Source: JABCZH01 sp963803775 (GTDB taxonomy: Bacteria > Acidobacteriota > Terriglobia > Terriglobales > Acidobacteriaceae). Taken from it: a DNA stretch of 64,000 nt. Both the position numbers and the translations under genes were made by a program. The notes under the pieces are model-generated. The model saw only the letters and a list, made by a program, of their open reading frames with translations. It did no database searches and was not told the DNA's origin. Below are positions 1 through 6,653 of this stretch, one piece after another. Location of the stretch: the NCBI GenBank assembly GCA_963803775.1, contig CAWDNS010000002.1, forward strand, positions 372,001-436,000. Direction: 5' to 3'. Each line of letters opens with the position of its first letter. Position 1 is the stretch's first letter.

Positions 1-185
1 GCGCCGCTATGGTCCGTCACCACGCCGGAAAGGCTCGCTCCCGTACCTGACCGAGAGCTTGCGGTTGTCGATGAACCTCCGGTTTGGGCGTCGGGAGTAA
101 CGAGGGCTGCATCGCTGTCCTGGGCAAAGCACAATGTTGATAGACAGAAAGCCACGGTTGCGAGGAACAAAGCAGTCTTGCTCAT
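1..185 (-). CDS. N-terminus of a secreted carboxypeptidase-regulatory-domain protein (partial)
   Basis: The gene runs off the left edge and only about 61 codons are visible. The start is an ATG at 185 preceded by a good Shine-Dalgarno (GGAGG). The protein begins with a signal peptide (MSKTALFLATVAFCLS... ending near CFAQ), followed by a Ser/Thr/Gly-rich linker and then LSGVVTDHSGA, the typical opening of a carboxypeptidase regulatory-like beta-sandwich. In Acidobacteriota this start is usual for large Oar-like TonB-dependent outer-membrane proteins, but that body lies outside the window, so a smaller secreted protein is possible. It is divergent from the HTH-TOBE gene; the 150-base spacer holds both upstream regions. 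Confidence 0.6.
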   Translation of the reverse strand, partial: MSKTALFLATVAFCLSTLCFAQDSDAALVTPDAQTGGSSTTASSRSGTGASLSGVVTDHSG

Positions 186-335
186 TTCCGCCTCCAGAGT
201 TACGGGAACCGGAAGTGTACACAAGCGACGGTTATGCTGTCAAAATATGTGCAGTTAAATGCAATTACACCGGCTATGAGAGGCGGTAATGAAGCATGTT
301 GACCGTTCCTTTCGCTGACTGTACGATTTTGACCG

Positions 336-770
336 ATGGGAAGGAATGTAAAATCCGGACGGAAGGCTGGAGAGTTGCTGAAGCTTCGCGACGCGGCTTT
401 GCAGCTCGGGATCAGCTTTCCCACCATCAAACAGTGGATCTATAAGAAGAAGATTCGCAGCATTCAGACTGCGGGAGGGCATCATCGCATTCCCCAGAGT
501 GAACTGGACCGCCTGCTTTTCAGAACGCGGGGCAGAAACGAAGAGGAACGCAGGCAGATCATCCGCCGGGTCAGCGGACGGAATCAACTGGTTGGGAGAA
601 TCGATGCAGTCCGGATTAGCGGCTTGATGGCGGAAATAAAGATTTCGATCGGCGGCCAACAGATCACTTCGATTATCACGGCAACCTCCGCGCGTGAAAT
701 GCAGCTCAAGCCAGGGCAGACTGCGGCAGCCCTCATCAAGGCGACTGAAGTAATGATCCTGCGGGTCTGA
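336..770 (+). CDS. HTH-TOBE (Mop-like) molybdate-type transcriptional regulator
   Basis: A 144-residue protein with two parts. Residues about 14-61 form an excisionase/MerR-type helix-turn-helix (LKLRDAALQLGISFPTIKQW, then a wing with GGHHRI). Residues about 76-143 form a single TOBE/Mop domain (NQLVGRI..., MAEIKISIGGQQITSIIT, LKPGQTAAALIKATEVMIL). TOBE/Mop domains bind molybdate or tungstate oxyanions, so a metal-responsive DNA-binding role is likely. Families with this order (HTH first, Mop second) are small stand-alone regulators. No modABC transporter or molybdoenzyme gene lies nearby, so the targets are unknown. The next gene is convergent. Confidence 0.8.
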   Translation: MGRNVKSGRKAGELLKLRDAALQLGISFPTIKQWIYKKKIRSIQTAGGHHRIPQSELDRLLFRTRGRNEEERRQIIRRVSGRNQLVGRIDAVRISGLMAEIKISIGGQQITSIITATSAREMQLKPGQTAAALIKATEVMILRV

Positions 771-798
771 CAGCGGAAAAACATCAGTTCCCTGCCGG

Positions 799-1263
799 CT
801 ATTTCCCCAAATACTTTCCAACTACAGCTGCGCAGGCTTCGACAAAGTCTTGTTCCGGTTTTGTAAAGGTACCGGCAAAATAGCTCTCGACATCGAGCTC
901 TGCCGCGAGCTTATTCTTCACGAAGATGGGGACCACGATTTCACACTTCACCATGGACGATCCCGAAAGATACCGCGGATCGGTGGATACATCGTGCACA
1001 ACCACGATCTGCCCGCTGCTGGCCGCGGCGCCACAGAGTCCCGTGCTGAGAGGAATGCGGGAGTTGGGGGTGAAGCTACCGACGAAGGGTCCGATTAGCA
1101 GGAAGCCGGGGTCTGTCGGGTCGAGGAGATAAAAACCCACCCAGTTGTAGCGCGTCATCTTTTCGTGCAGACGCTGGGCGATATGCTCCATCACGGACTG
1201 GACCGTAGGAGCGGCCAGAGCAAAGTCCTGGAATTCCCGCAGAAGTTCTTCGTGCACAAGCAT
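799..1263 (-). CDS. GAF domain protein related to free methionine-R-sulfoxide reductase, active site incomplete
   Basis: A 154-residue single GAF domain. The segments YNWVGFYLL, RIPLSTGLCG and EIVVPIF follow the fRMsr/YebR family, which reduces free methionine-(R)-sulfoxide using three cysteines. Here the first cysteine position (just before RIP) is Ser, the second is kept (GLCG), and the catalytic one (IACD in YebR) is replaced by a YLSGSS stretch. The only other cysteines are in VKCEIVV and near the C-terminus (EACAAV). I therefore infer a GAF sensor or a diverged reductase rather than a canonical fRMsr. A single-domain GAF of this size usually works as a soluble cytoplasmic protein. It converges with the upstream HTH-TOBE gene. 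Confidence 0.72.
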   Translation of the reverse strand: MLVHEELLREFQDFALAAPTVQSVMEHIAQRLHEKMTRYNWVGFYLLDPTDPGFLLIGPFVGSFTPNSRIPLSTGLCGAAASSGQIVVVHDVSTDPRYLSGSSMVKCEIVVPIFVKNKLAAELDVESYFAGTFTKPEQDFVEACAAVVGKYLGK

Positions 1264-1445
1264 CGTGTGTCGGCCCTCGCGCTATAAGGATCTGTCGGCC
1301 GTCAAGGCTGGCTTCCGGCCCCGCACCAGTTTAATGGGAGAATGGGATTTCCAGAAGTAAGTACAGCGATTCTGGGGTCATTGGCATTCGGTCGCGCGCG
1401 ATTATAGCCCGCCGTGTTGTTAGGCGGCCTGATTCGCATGAGAAG

Positions 1446-2178
1446 ATGGTCCGGTATATGTTGCAAGGATTTTTGTCCGTTGCCGACGCAGAACGGGCGT
1501 CACGCGTCTTTGGGAAACTCGCTCGCCACGACATTGGGCACTGGGCGCTGACTGGCGTTCGCAGTCGAGATTCATCTCCTACGCCTCGCACGCAAGCCGT
1601 CGATCCGTGTTCTGAATGACCTGGACTTCATCGGCGACTCATTTGACTGCATCCCAGAAACTTTGGCGGGTGACTTCCTGGTCCGGCACATCCATTCGTC
1701 GGATCCACCTGGCAAGACAATGTTGCAGTTCATCGACCCGGATAACGCTATGCGTATGGATGTTTTCCGGGCTTGTGGTGCGACGATGAGTAGGGCGTTC
1801 CGCTTGGATCTTCCGTCTGGTGCGATCCGCCTCATCTCTCTCGAAGATCTAGTGGCGAGAACAGCGAGGCTGACGCTTGACCTTGCTGAAAATGTCGCCG
1901 TTCCGTTCAAGCATGCGAGTGATTTCCTGCGTTTGACAGAACTGGTGGACCCATCACAAGTGGAAATAGCCTGGCAGGATCATCGGAAGCCAAAACACCC
2001 TGCAACCTTTGCCGAGAGCAAGCACTTGCTCCAACATCTCATCCCGACTCGCCCGCAACTAATTATCGCGCCCCACTACTCGCACGACACCAAGGAACTG
2101 TGTCCCCGTTGTAAGCCTACTGCTGCCTTTCGCTTGGCCGACCCGAACCTGATCATGACCTTGTTGGGATATTGCTAG
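1446..2178 (+). pseudogene. Nucleotidyltransferase-fold protein (AbiEii-like), frameshifted
   Basis: Two frames together give one coherent protein of about 244 residues. From the ATG at 1446 the first frame reads MVRYMLQGFLSVADAERASR... and ends in ...WALTG near 1557. The second frame continues FAVEIHLLRLARKPSIRVLNDLDFIGD... to the stop at 2178. The join gives the ALTG-x-AVEIH...NDLDF pattern of the nucleotidyltransferase fold (glycine-rich helix start followed by a D-x-D metal site). One extra base near 1557-1562 (ggcgttcgc) separates the halves. The downstream half alone can only start at a TTG at 1663, after the catalytic motif, so it would be inactive. Either a decayed gene or a sequencing error. 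AbiEii-type toxins and other defence-linked transferases share this fold, but no antitoxin partner is seen. Confidence 0.6.
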
Positions 2179-2199
2179 CCGACTTTCAAAACTCCCATC

Positions 2200-3000
2200 T
2201 CAGTAGAACAAGGCAATCACCCAATACACGCCGGTGGAATAGGTTTTCGTGCGTGCTGAACAGACAGCAACCGATACATCGTGGATGTCTGGACGTCCTG
2301 GCAAGTTGGATGCAGGCAAAACCGCTGGGTCCGTCTGAGTATAGGTAATGACATTGTATTTGTGGCCCAGATTGGTAGTGGCACCGGTTCGCAGGCTGTC
2401 CACCTGGGCCATGCCACATGCCACGTCGTGCAGCCAGCCAAGCTTGACGTGCTGCAAGGGCTGAAGCCTGGATTTCGCGCGGCTGATGTCGATAGTTTTA
2501 GCAACCAGATCCTCCGCAGCTTCCGTCGAATAGTCACGTCCTGCGTGCGCGAAGTCCTCTACTACCCACAGCTGCCCTTTGTCCCACACCGCTGCAAAAC
2601 CGGCGTAGTTGAAATGCCCATCAAGAATATTTGCGCGGTGCGGAGGCGAATGCATCAGGTGCTGGTGTGCGCTCTCAACAGTCACGTCCATTGCAACGTT
2701 CTCGCCCTCGGCGTCCATGCGCAGGCTGCTGGTGGAAGTCAGCCGCGTAGGCAATGACGCTTCGTTTCTCAGTTGGTGCGAGAGTTCATGGGCCGTGGCC
2801 ATGGCCAGTGCGTGCGTCTGGGCCGCGTGGGCGAGGCCGGCGTCCCATTGGAGAGGCTGAAGTTGAGCCGCTGCGCGTTCCTGATTCACCAGTTCCAATA
2901 ACTCCTTTTCTGGGCTACCTGCAGCAGCCGCGGACTGCGCTGGGAAAAGAAAGGCCAGCGCGAGCACCATAGCGACCATCACCAGGTTTTTCAACGGCAT
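2200..3000 (-). CDS. Secreted CAP-domain (SCP-like) protein
   Basis: About 266 residues with a clear signal peptide (MPLKNLVMVAMVLALAFLF, then PAQSAAAAG). A CAP/SCP fold follows: ELLELVNQERAAAQL..PLQWD at its start, a central HALAMATAHELSHQ and the HSPPHRANIL block that carries one of the conserved histidines. The CAP core spans roughly residues 30-155. A second, unrecognised region follows with a pair of cysteines (VACGMAQV and VAVCSAR), perhaps a small disulfide-bonded domain. Bacterial CAP proteins are extracellular and mostly of unknown activity. The start at 3000 was chosen over a TTG six bases upstream because the signal peptide begins there and AGAG sits at proper spacing. Confidence 0.8.
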   Translation of the reverse strand: MPLKNLVMVAMVLALAFLFPAQSAAAAGSPEKELLELVNQERAAAQLQPLQWDAGLAHAAQTHALAMATAHELSHQLRNEASLPTRLTSTSSLRMDAEGENVAMDVTVESAHQHLMHSPPHRANILDGHFNYAGFAAVWDKGQLWVVEDFAHAGRDYSTEAAEDLVAKTIDISRAKSRLQPLQHVKLGWLHDVACGMAQVDSLRTGATTNLGHKYNVITYTQTDPAVLPASNLPGRPDIHDVSVAVCSARTKTYSTGVYWVIALFY

Positions 3001-3121
3001 ACCCAACTCTACTTGTTTTTGGACGGTCGCGCGTATACAGAAGATGCCTCAGGGTTTACAGCCTGCAGCCGCTGCTCTCGCACGACCGCAACTTTTCTAT
3101 CGCTTTGCGGTTTATACTGTC

Positions 3122-3185
3122 AGGCACTTCAAGCAGAATGAGGTGCCTTGAAGGTCTTTCAGATCCGGTTGAATCGGGTATCTGA
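3122..3185 (+). promoter_or_regulatory. Two hairpins in the leader of the glycine-rich protein gene
   Basis: The 5' leader carries two consecutive inverted repeats. The first pairs 3122-3130 with 3140-3148 (AGGCACTTC with GAGGTGCCT, one G-T wobble). The second pairs 3159-3164 with 3180-3185 (TCAGAT with ATCTGA), extended by CC/GG after a one-base bulge. The second stem ends 16 bases before the ATG and just before the GGGGGTAGG ribosome-binding site. No T-run follows, so they are not simple terminators; a post-transcriptional role is only inferred. Confidence 0.35.
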
Positions 3186-3201
3186 AAAAGGGGGTAGGAA
3201 A

Positions 3202-3654
3202 ATGCGCTACTTGCGATATCTCACTTTACTCAGTGTTCTTATATTGCCGTCCGCTTTTGCCCATGCCGGGGTTGCGGTAGGGGTTGGAGTAGGCGTAGGC
3301 CCAGGATACGTCGGAGTCGCGCCTGCCTGTGCATACGGCTACTACGGTTACTATCCTTATGCTTGCGCGCCGTACGGATACTACGGCCCCAGCTGGTTTG
3401 CGGGTGGTGTATTCATCGGAGCCGGCCCCTGGTATCACGGCTTTTACGGTCGCGGCTGGTATGGTCGCGGCGGATACGGCGGCGGATGGTACGGTCGCGC
3501 CGGATACGGTTATCGTGGTGCTTACGGCTATCGCGGTGGCTACGGCGGCGGTTATGCTTACCGCGGCGGGGTGGCCCGCGCTTCGATCGGTGGTGGCGGC
3601 TTCCGAGGCGGCGTTGGCGGAGGCGGGTTCCACGGCGGCGGTGGGCGTCGGTAA
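3202..3654 (+). CDS. Secreted Gly/Tyr-rich low-complexity protein
   Basis: About 150 residues. The start at 3202 follows a purine-rich GGGGGTAGGAAA and opens a signal peptide (MRYLRYLTLLSVLILPSAFA-HAG). The mature part begins with alternating V/G (VAVGVGVGVGPGYVG), then Tyr-rich segments with a few cysteines (PACAYGYYGYY, YACAPYGYYG). It ends in repeats of GRGGYGGGWYGR, AYGYRGGYGGG and GGGGFRGGVGG. This composition fits a structural or cell-surface protein; no enzymatic motif is visible. A 5' leader with two hairpins precedes it and a strong terminator follows. An earlier in-frame start at 3148 was rejected because it would put 18 residues before the signal peptide. Confidence 0.75.
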   Translation: MRYLRYLTLLSVLILPSAFAHAGVAVGVGVGVGPGYVGVAPACAYGYYGYYPYACAPYGYYGPSWFAGGVFIGAGPWYHGFYGRGWYGRGGYGGGWYGRAGYGYRGAYGYRGGYGGGYAYRGGVARASIGGGGFRGGVGGGGFHGGGGRR

Positions 3655-3683
3655 GTAGATCCATTCGCTCCGCAAGATACAGA

Positions 3684-3715
3684 AACGGCTGGCAGACTCT
3701 GCCAGCCGTTTTTTA
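3684..3715 (+). terminator. Rho-independent terminator after the glycine-rich gene
   Basis: A perfect 11-base stem (AACGGCTGGCA / TGCCAGCCGTT) with a 5-base GACTC loop is followed directly by a T-run (TTTTTT). It lies 30 bases past the stop at 3654. The left arm begins with a short A-run, so it could also stop transcription arriving from the convergent gene at 3746. Confidence 0.9.
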
Positions 3716-3745
3716 TTGCACCCGAGAATGAATTGATTCACTGCT

Positions 3746-4249
3746 CTAGCTCATTGCCCGCAGCCTCAGAATTTGTTTCATGTGATGTTGTGCGTGTACC
3801 AGGTGAAACTTTCGCCATTGGCGGGCGGTGAGTGGTCCGAGCACGGGATGATCGAGGATGCGAGTTGAGCGGCCGAAGCTGGTTTCGCATCGGGTAATGA
3901 GATCGTCCATGGCGGCAAGTTTTTCTTCAGTTGCCTTCACCACTTCTTCGGCCGCCATGCCGGATGGGATCGTGCGCTCTGGGGCTTTCCGTCCTTCGGG
4001 AAAATAGCCGAGGCTGGTCACAATCAGAGTTGCTACTCGCTCCTTAAAGGTTACAGCACGGGCGAGTGGACGGCCTTCCTGCAAGCAGCGCTCGAATCCT
4101 TTCATGCTTCCCACGTAGGTCAGGTAAAGATGCTCCAGAACCTGAGCGGCACTCCACTTGCCTGCGGGATGGCGCATGAGGTCCGCTGTATCCATGCCAC
4201 GCGTCGCGGAAGTGATGGCGTCGTGTAGCCTTTGCAGGTACGAGTCCAT
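3746..4249 (-). CDS. DinB-superfamily protein
   Basis: 167 residues from the ATG at 4249 (MDSYLQRLHDAITSATRGMD). The N-terminal segment WSAAQVLEHLYLTY and the C-terminal HLVHAQHHMKQILRL supply the spaced histidines of the DinB / DUF1569 four-helix bundle, a metal-binding fold found in thiol-S-transferases and many uncharacterised proteins. The substrate cannot be told. An in-frame extension to 4303 was rejected because it lacks the fold and has no better ribosome-binding site. Its gene starts 80 bases from the divergent lipoprotein gene. Confidence 0.7.
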   Translation of the reverse strand: MDSYLQRLHDAITSATRGMDTADLMRHPAGKWSAAQVLEHLYLTYVGSMKGFERCLQEGRPLARAVTFKERVATLIVTSLGYFPEGRKAPERTIPSGMAAEEVVKATEEKLAAMDDLITRCETSFGRSTRILDHPVLGPLTARQWRKFHLVHAQHHMKQILRLRAMS

Positions 4250-4328
4250 GGCGAATCCGATGCTCCCATCTAGTAGAATGACAACCAACGTAGGCGGTCG
4301 CAAATTTTATGTTGGCGGGGAAGGTGCT

Positions 4329-4943
4329 ATGAAGAGACAGCTCATCGCAGTGGCGGCGCTGTTGCTAATGGCGGGTTGTTCTTCGGAGCCGGCCACACCG
4401 GCGGAAAAGCCACAGCCCAAGCCCACGGAGTTTGACACTGGCCGGGTGGCTTTTCAGAGGCTCTATGTCGCTGCTCACGGCTGGGCGCGCGATGCCCAGG
4501 GCTACCGGCTGGAATCACAGCTCACGACCGATTCCAAAGGCAAAGATGGCAAGTCTGATGTGTGGCGGAGCTCGTTCGCGTCGGCCGCATCGCGAGGCGT
4601 GAAATCCTACATCTGGTCAGGTACGGATGCTCAAGACGCACCCTCCCGTGGGGTTTCTTCGGGCGCGGAGGACAACTACAGTCCTACCAACTCGTCCACT
4701 CAGATCTTCGATATTGGCTTCTTTAAAGTAGATTCCGATAAAGCCCTGGAGACCGCCCAGAAACACGGTGGCGACAAAGTACTTGAAAAAGCTCCTGATA
4801 CTCCGGTTATGTATGTGTTGGATTGGAGCCGAGCCACCAACGAACTCATCTGGCACGTGATCTACGGAGCGAGCCGCGACGATGCCAAGCTGCGGGTGGC
4901 AGTCAACGCCACTTCTGGGGACTTCATCCGTGTGGAAAAATAG
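4329..4943 (+). CDS. Putative lipoprotein of unknown function
   Basis: 204 residues. The start at 4329 follows GGGGAAGGTGCT and gives a classic lipoprotein signal (MKRQLIAVAALLLMAGC) with the lipobox cysteine at residue 17. A short Pro-rich linker follows (PATPAEKPQPKPTEF). The rest is a soluble domain with AAHGWARDAQGYRLES and a C-terminal AVNATSGDFIRVEK, reminiscent of small PepSY-like beta folds but not assignable. The stop lies one base from the end of the convergent TPR gene, so the two transcripts must overlap. Confidence 0.72.
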   Translation: MKRQLIAVAALLLMAGCSSEPATPAEKPQPKPTEFDTGRVAFQRLYVAAHGWARDAQGYRLESQLTTDSKGKDGKSDVWRSSFASAASRGVKSYIWSGTDAQDAPSRGVSSGAEDNYSPTNSSTQIFDIGFFKVDSDKALETAQKHGGDKVLEKAPDTPVMYVLDWSRATNELIWHVIYGASRDDAKLRVAVNATSGDFIRVEK

Positions 4944-4944
4944 T

Positions 4945-5496
4945 TTATTTCGGTGTGGTCTTCGCAGAGGTTTGTTTCTCCGCGAAGCCCAGTTTTTCCA
5001 ATGCCTTTTTTGCGTCTTTCGCCAGCGGTCCTTGCGGCAGAATCCTCAGATATTCCTTGAAGTGAGTAATGGCTTCGTCGGGCTGGTCCAGCTTCTCATA
5101 ACACAGCGCCATGTGGTAGTTGGCGAGCGCGTCGTTTTCTTTAAAGGCCAGTGCGTCCTGATAACGGGCCAGTGCGGCCTTGTAATTTTTGCGCTTGTAG
5201 TAATAGTCACCCACTTCGTTATCTTTCGAAGCCCGGTAGGGATTGAAGGGGTGGAGTTCGTTCACGTCAGAGGGCTCCTCACCCGGCTGGGATGGAAATC
5301 CGCTCTTGGGATGGCTTTTATCGTCATCCTTGGGCGGGCTGAGATCGATGCGGGTGTCGCGGCTTGAACTTTCTCCAGGCGGGGTCTTGGGTTCCTCGGT
5401 GTCAGAACGCGGAGGGGCGTCATTGGAGGGGGGAGCTTGCTGAGCAAAAACCCATCCCGAGAGGCAAAGGAACGTCAGCAAGATCAGACTCCGCAT
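4945..5496 (-). CDS. Secreted tetratricopeptide-repeat protein
   Basis: 183 residues. It has a signal peptide (MRSLILLTFLCLSGWVFA-QQ), then a long Pro/Ser/Asp-rich disordered stretch to about residue 85. Two to three TPR units follow: DNEVGDYYYKRKNYKAALAR, NDALANYHMALCYEKLDQ and PDEAITHFKEYLRI. TPRs hold protein partners, so a periplasmic scaffold role is inferred. The C-terminus is basic and low-complexity. It lies upstream of no close partner on its strand. Confidence 0.78.
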   Translation of the reverse strand: MRSLILLTFLCLSGWVFAQQAPPSNDAPPRSDTEEPKTPPGESSSRDTRIDLSPPKDDDKSHPKSGFPSQPGEEPSDVNELHPFNPYRASKDNEVGDYYYKRKNYKAALARYQDALAFKENDALANYHMALCYEKLDQPDEAITHFKEYLRILPQGPLAKDAKKALEKLGFAEKQTSAKTTPK

Positions 5497-5568
5497 AAGA
5501 AGATTTTAGCGCGTTGTGAGCCTGAACCAAAACGTCTACCACAGATGGTATGAGGATCAAGACAAACT

Positions 5569-5611
5569 AAAAAACCAGGCCATTCCATTGGGGGAGGGAC
5601 TGGAATGGCCT
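5569..5611 (-). terminator. Rho-independent terminator of the OmpA-family gene
   Basis: On the minus strand an 11-base perfect stem (AGGCCATTCCA / TGGAATGGCCT; plus-strand arms 5577-5587 and 5601-5611) is followed by GG and a run of six T. It lies about 45 bases beyond the stop of the OmpA-family gene at 5657. Confidence 0.85.
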
Positions 5612-5656
5612 GTTTGGCGAAGTCCTCCGTGGAGGAGGACTAAACCCTACTTAAAT

Positions 5657-6391
5657 TTATTGTCCGGGCGGCGAGGCCTTACTGGTGGTCGCGTCTGCCG
5701 GAGCCGCACCTTCGCCGGTGTTGGTCATCAATCGCACGTCAACTCGGCGGTTCTTCGCTCTGCCTTCGCGGGTCGCATTTGAGTCTACGGGCTTATCTTT
5801 ACCCAAGCCAATCAGGTAAATCTTGTAGGCGGGAACGTTATGTTGCGATGCCAGATATTGAATGACGGCATCGGCGCGGCGCTGGCTAAGAGCGTAATTG
5901 TATTCGGGGTCACCGGTCGAATCGGTAGCACCTTCCACGGTGATGATGTAACCCTTGGTATTGGGGACGTTGACCGCAAGCTTATCAAGCGCGTCGGTGG
6001 CATCTTTGGTCAGGCTGTCCTTGTCGAAGCCGAATTGTACCGAGGCCTGGTTCACCATGCGGTAGTTGTCCAAATTGGCGACGGTGTTCTGCAGTGTGTC
6101 GACGCGGTTCGAAGCGCTGCTGGCCAGCGTCTGGGCCTGATCGGCCTGCTGCCCGGCGGCCTGGGCCTTGCGGTTCACTTCGTCGGTCTGAGCCTGCACC
6201 TGCTGAATTCCGGCTTGTGAACGCGAATCGACGTCTTTGATGTCGCGCGAGTTCTTGGCGGTCATGTCGTCAAGTTCGTTGGTCTTGTTGATGAGCGGCG
6301 TAGTTTCCTGGCGTACGTAGTTCTTGCTGGCGCACCCTACCGTGGCGAGCGAACTCAGCGCCAGCAGAACGATTAGTGAAGTTCGATTCAT
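5657..6391 (-). CDS. OmpA/Pal-family peptidoglycan-binding lipoprotein
   Basis: 244 residues. A lipoprotein signal (MNRTSLIVLLALSSLATVGC) places the lipidated Cys at residue 20. Residues about 30-110 form a helical Ala/Gln/Asp-rich coiled coil like Lpp or the Pal linker. From about 118 an OmpA C-terminal domain follows (VQFGFDKDSLT, GATDSTGDPEYNYALSQRRA, GLGKDKPVDSNATREGRAKNRRVDV), keeping the Asp and Arg that contact diaminopimelate. It should tether the outer membrane to the cell wall. The last 20 residues are a disordered Ala/Pro tail. A strong terminator follows, and the 262-base spacer upstream is shared with the divergent uvrC. Confidence 0.9.
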   Translation of the reverse strand: MNRTSLIVLLALSSLATVGCASKNYVRQETTPLINKTNELDDMTAKNSRDIKDVDSRSQAGIQQVQAQTDEVNRKAQAAGQQADQAQTLASSASNRVDTLQNTVANLDNYRMVNQASVQFGFDKDSLTKDATDALDKLAVNVPNTKGYIITVEGATDSTGDPEYNYALSQRRADAVIQYLASQHNVPAYKIYLIGLGKDKPVDSNATREGRAKNRRVDVRLMTNTGEGAAPADATTSKASPPGQ

Positions 6392-6653
6392 CTTGGAAGC
6401 TCCTTTTGACCCGGCCAGTACCTGGGCTACGACTTCTACTTAAGCACGAGTACTGCCAACCTGTTGGTATGCAGCCGCGTCCGTTAACATATTGATGCTA
6501 AGGACGATATTCCGCGTTGGCTGACTCGGATTGCTTCCTTCAGAGTAGTACAAAGCGGTGTTGATTGGGGAAATTTTATACGGTCGATGGGGATGCTAGC
6601 CGATGGCAAGAGACGGCCCCCTTGATCGAATAAAATGGATTTGATCCTTCCAC

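Noticed and set aside
3226..3741. Minus-strand frame opposite the glycine-rich gene
   Set aside because: Its Ala/Thr/Val repeats are the complement of Gly/Tyr codons; it also crosses a strong terminator.
6392..6653. Possible tRNA or small RNA in the OmpA-uvrC spacer
   Set aside because: No cloverleaf or T-run hairpin could be drawn.
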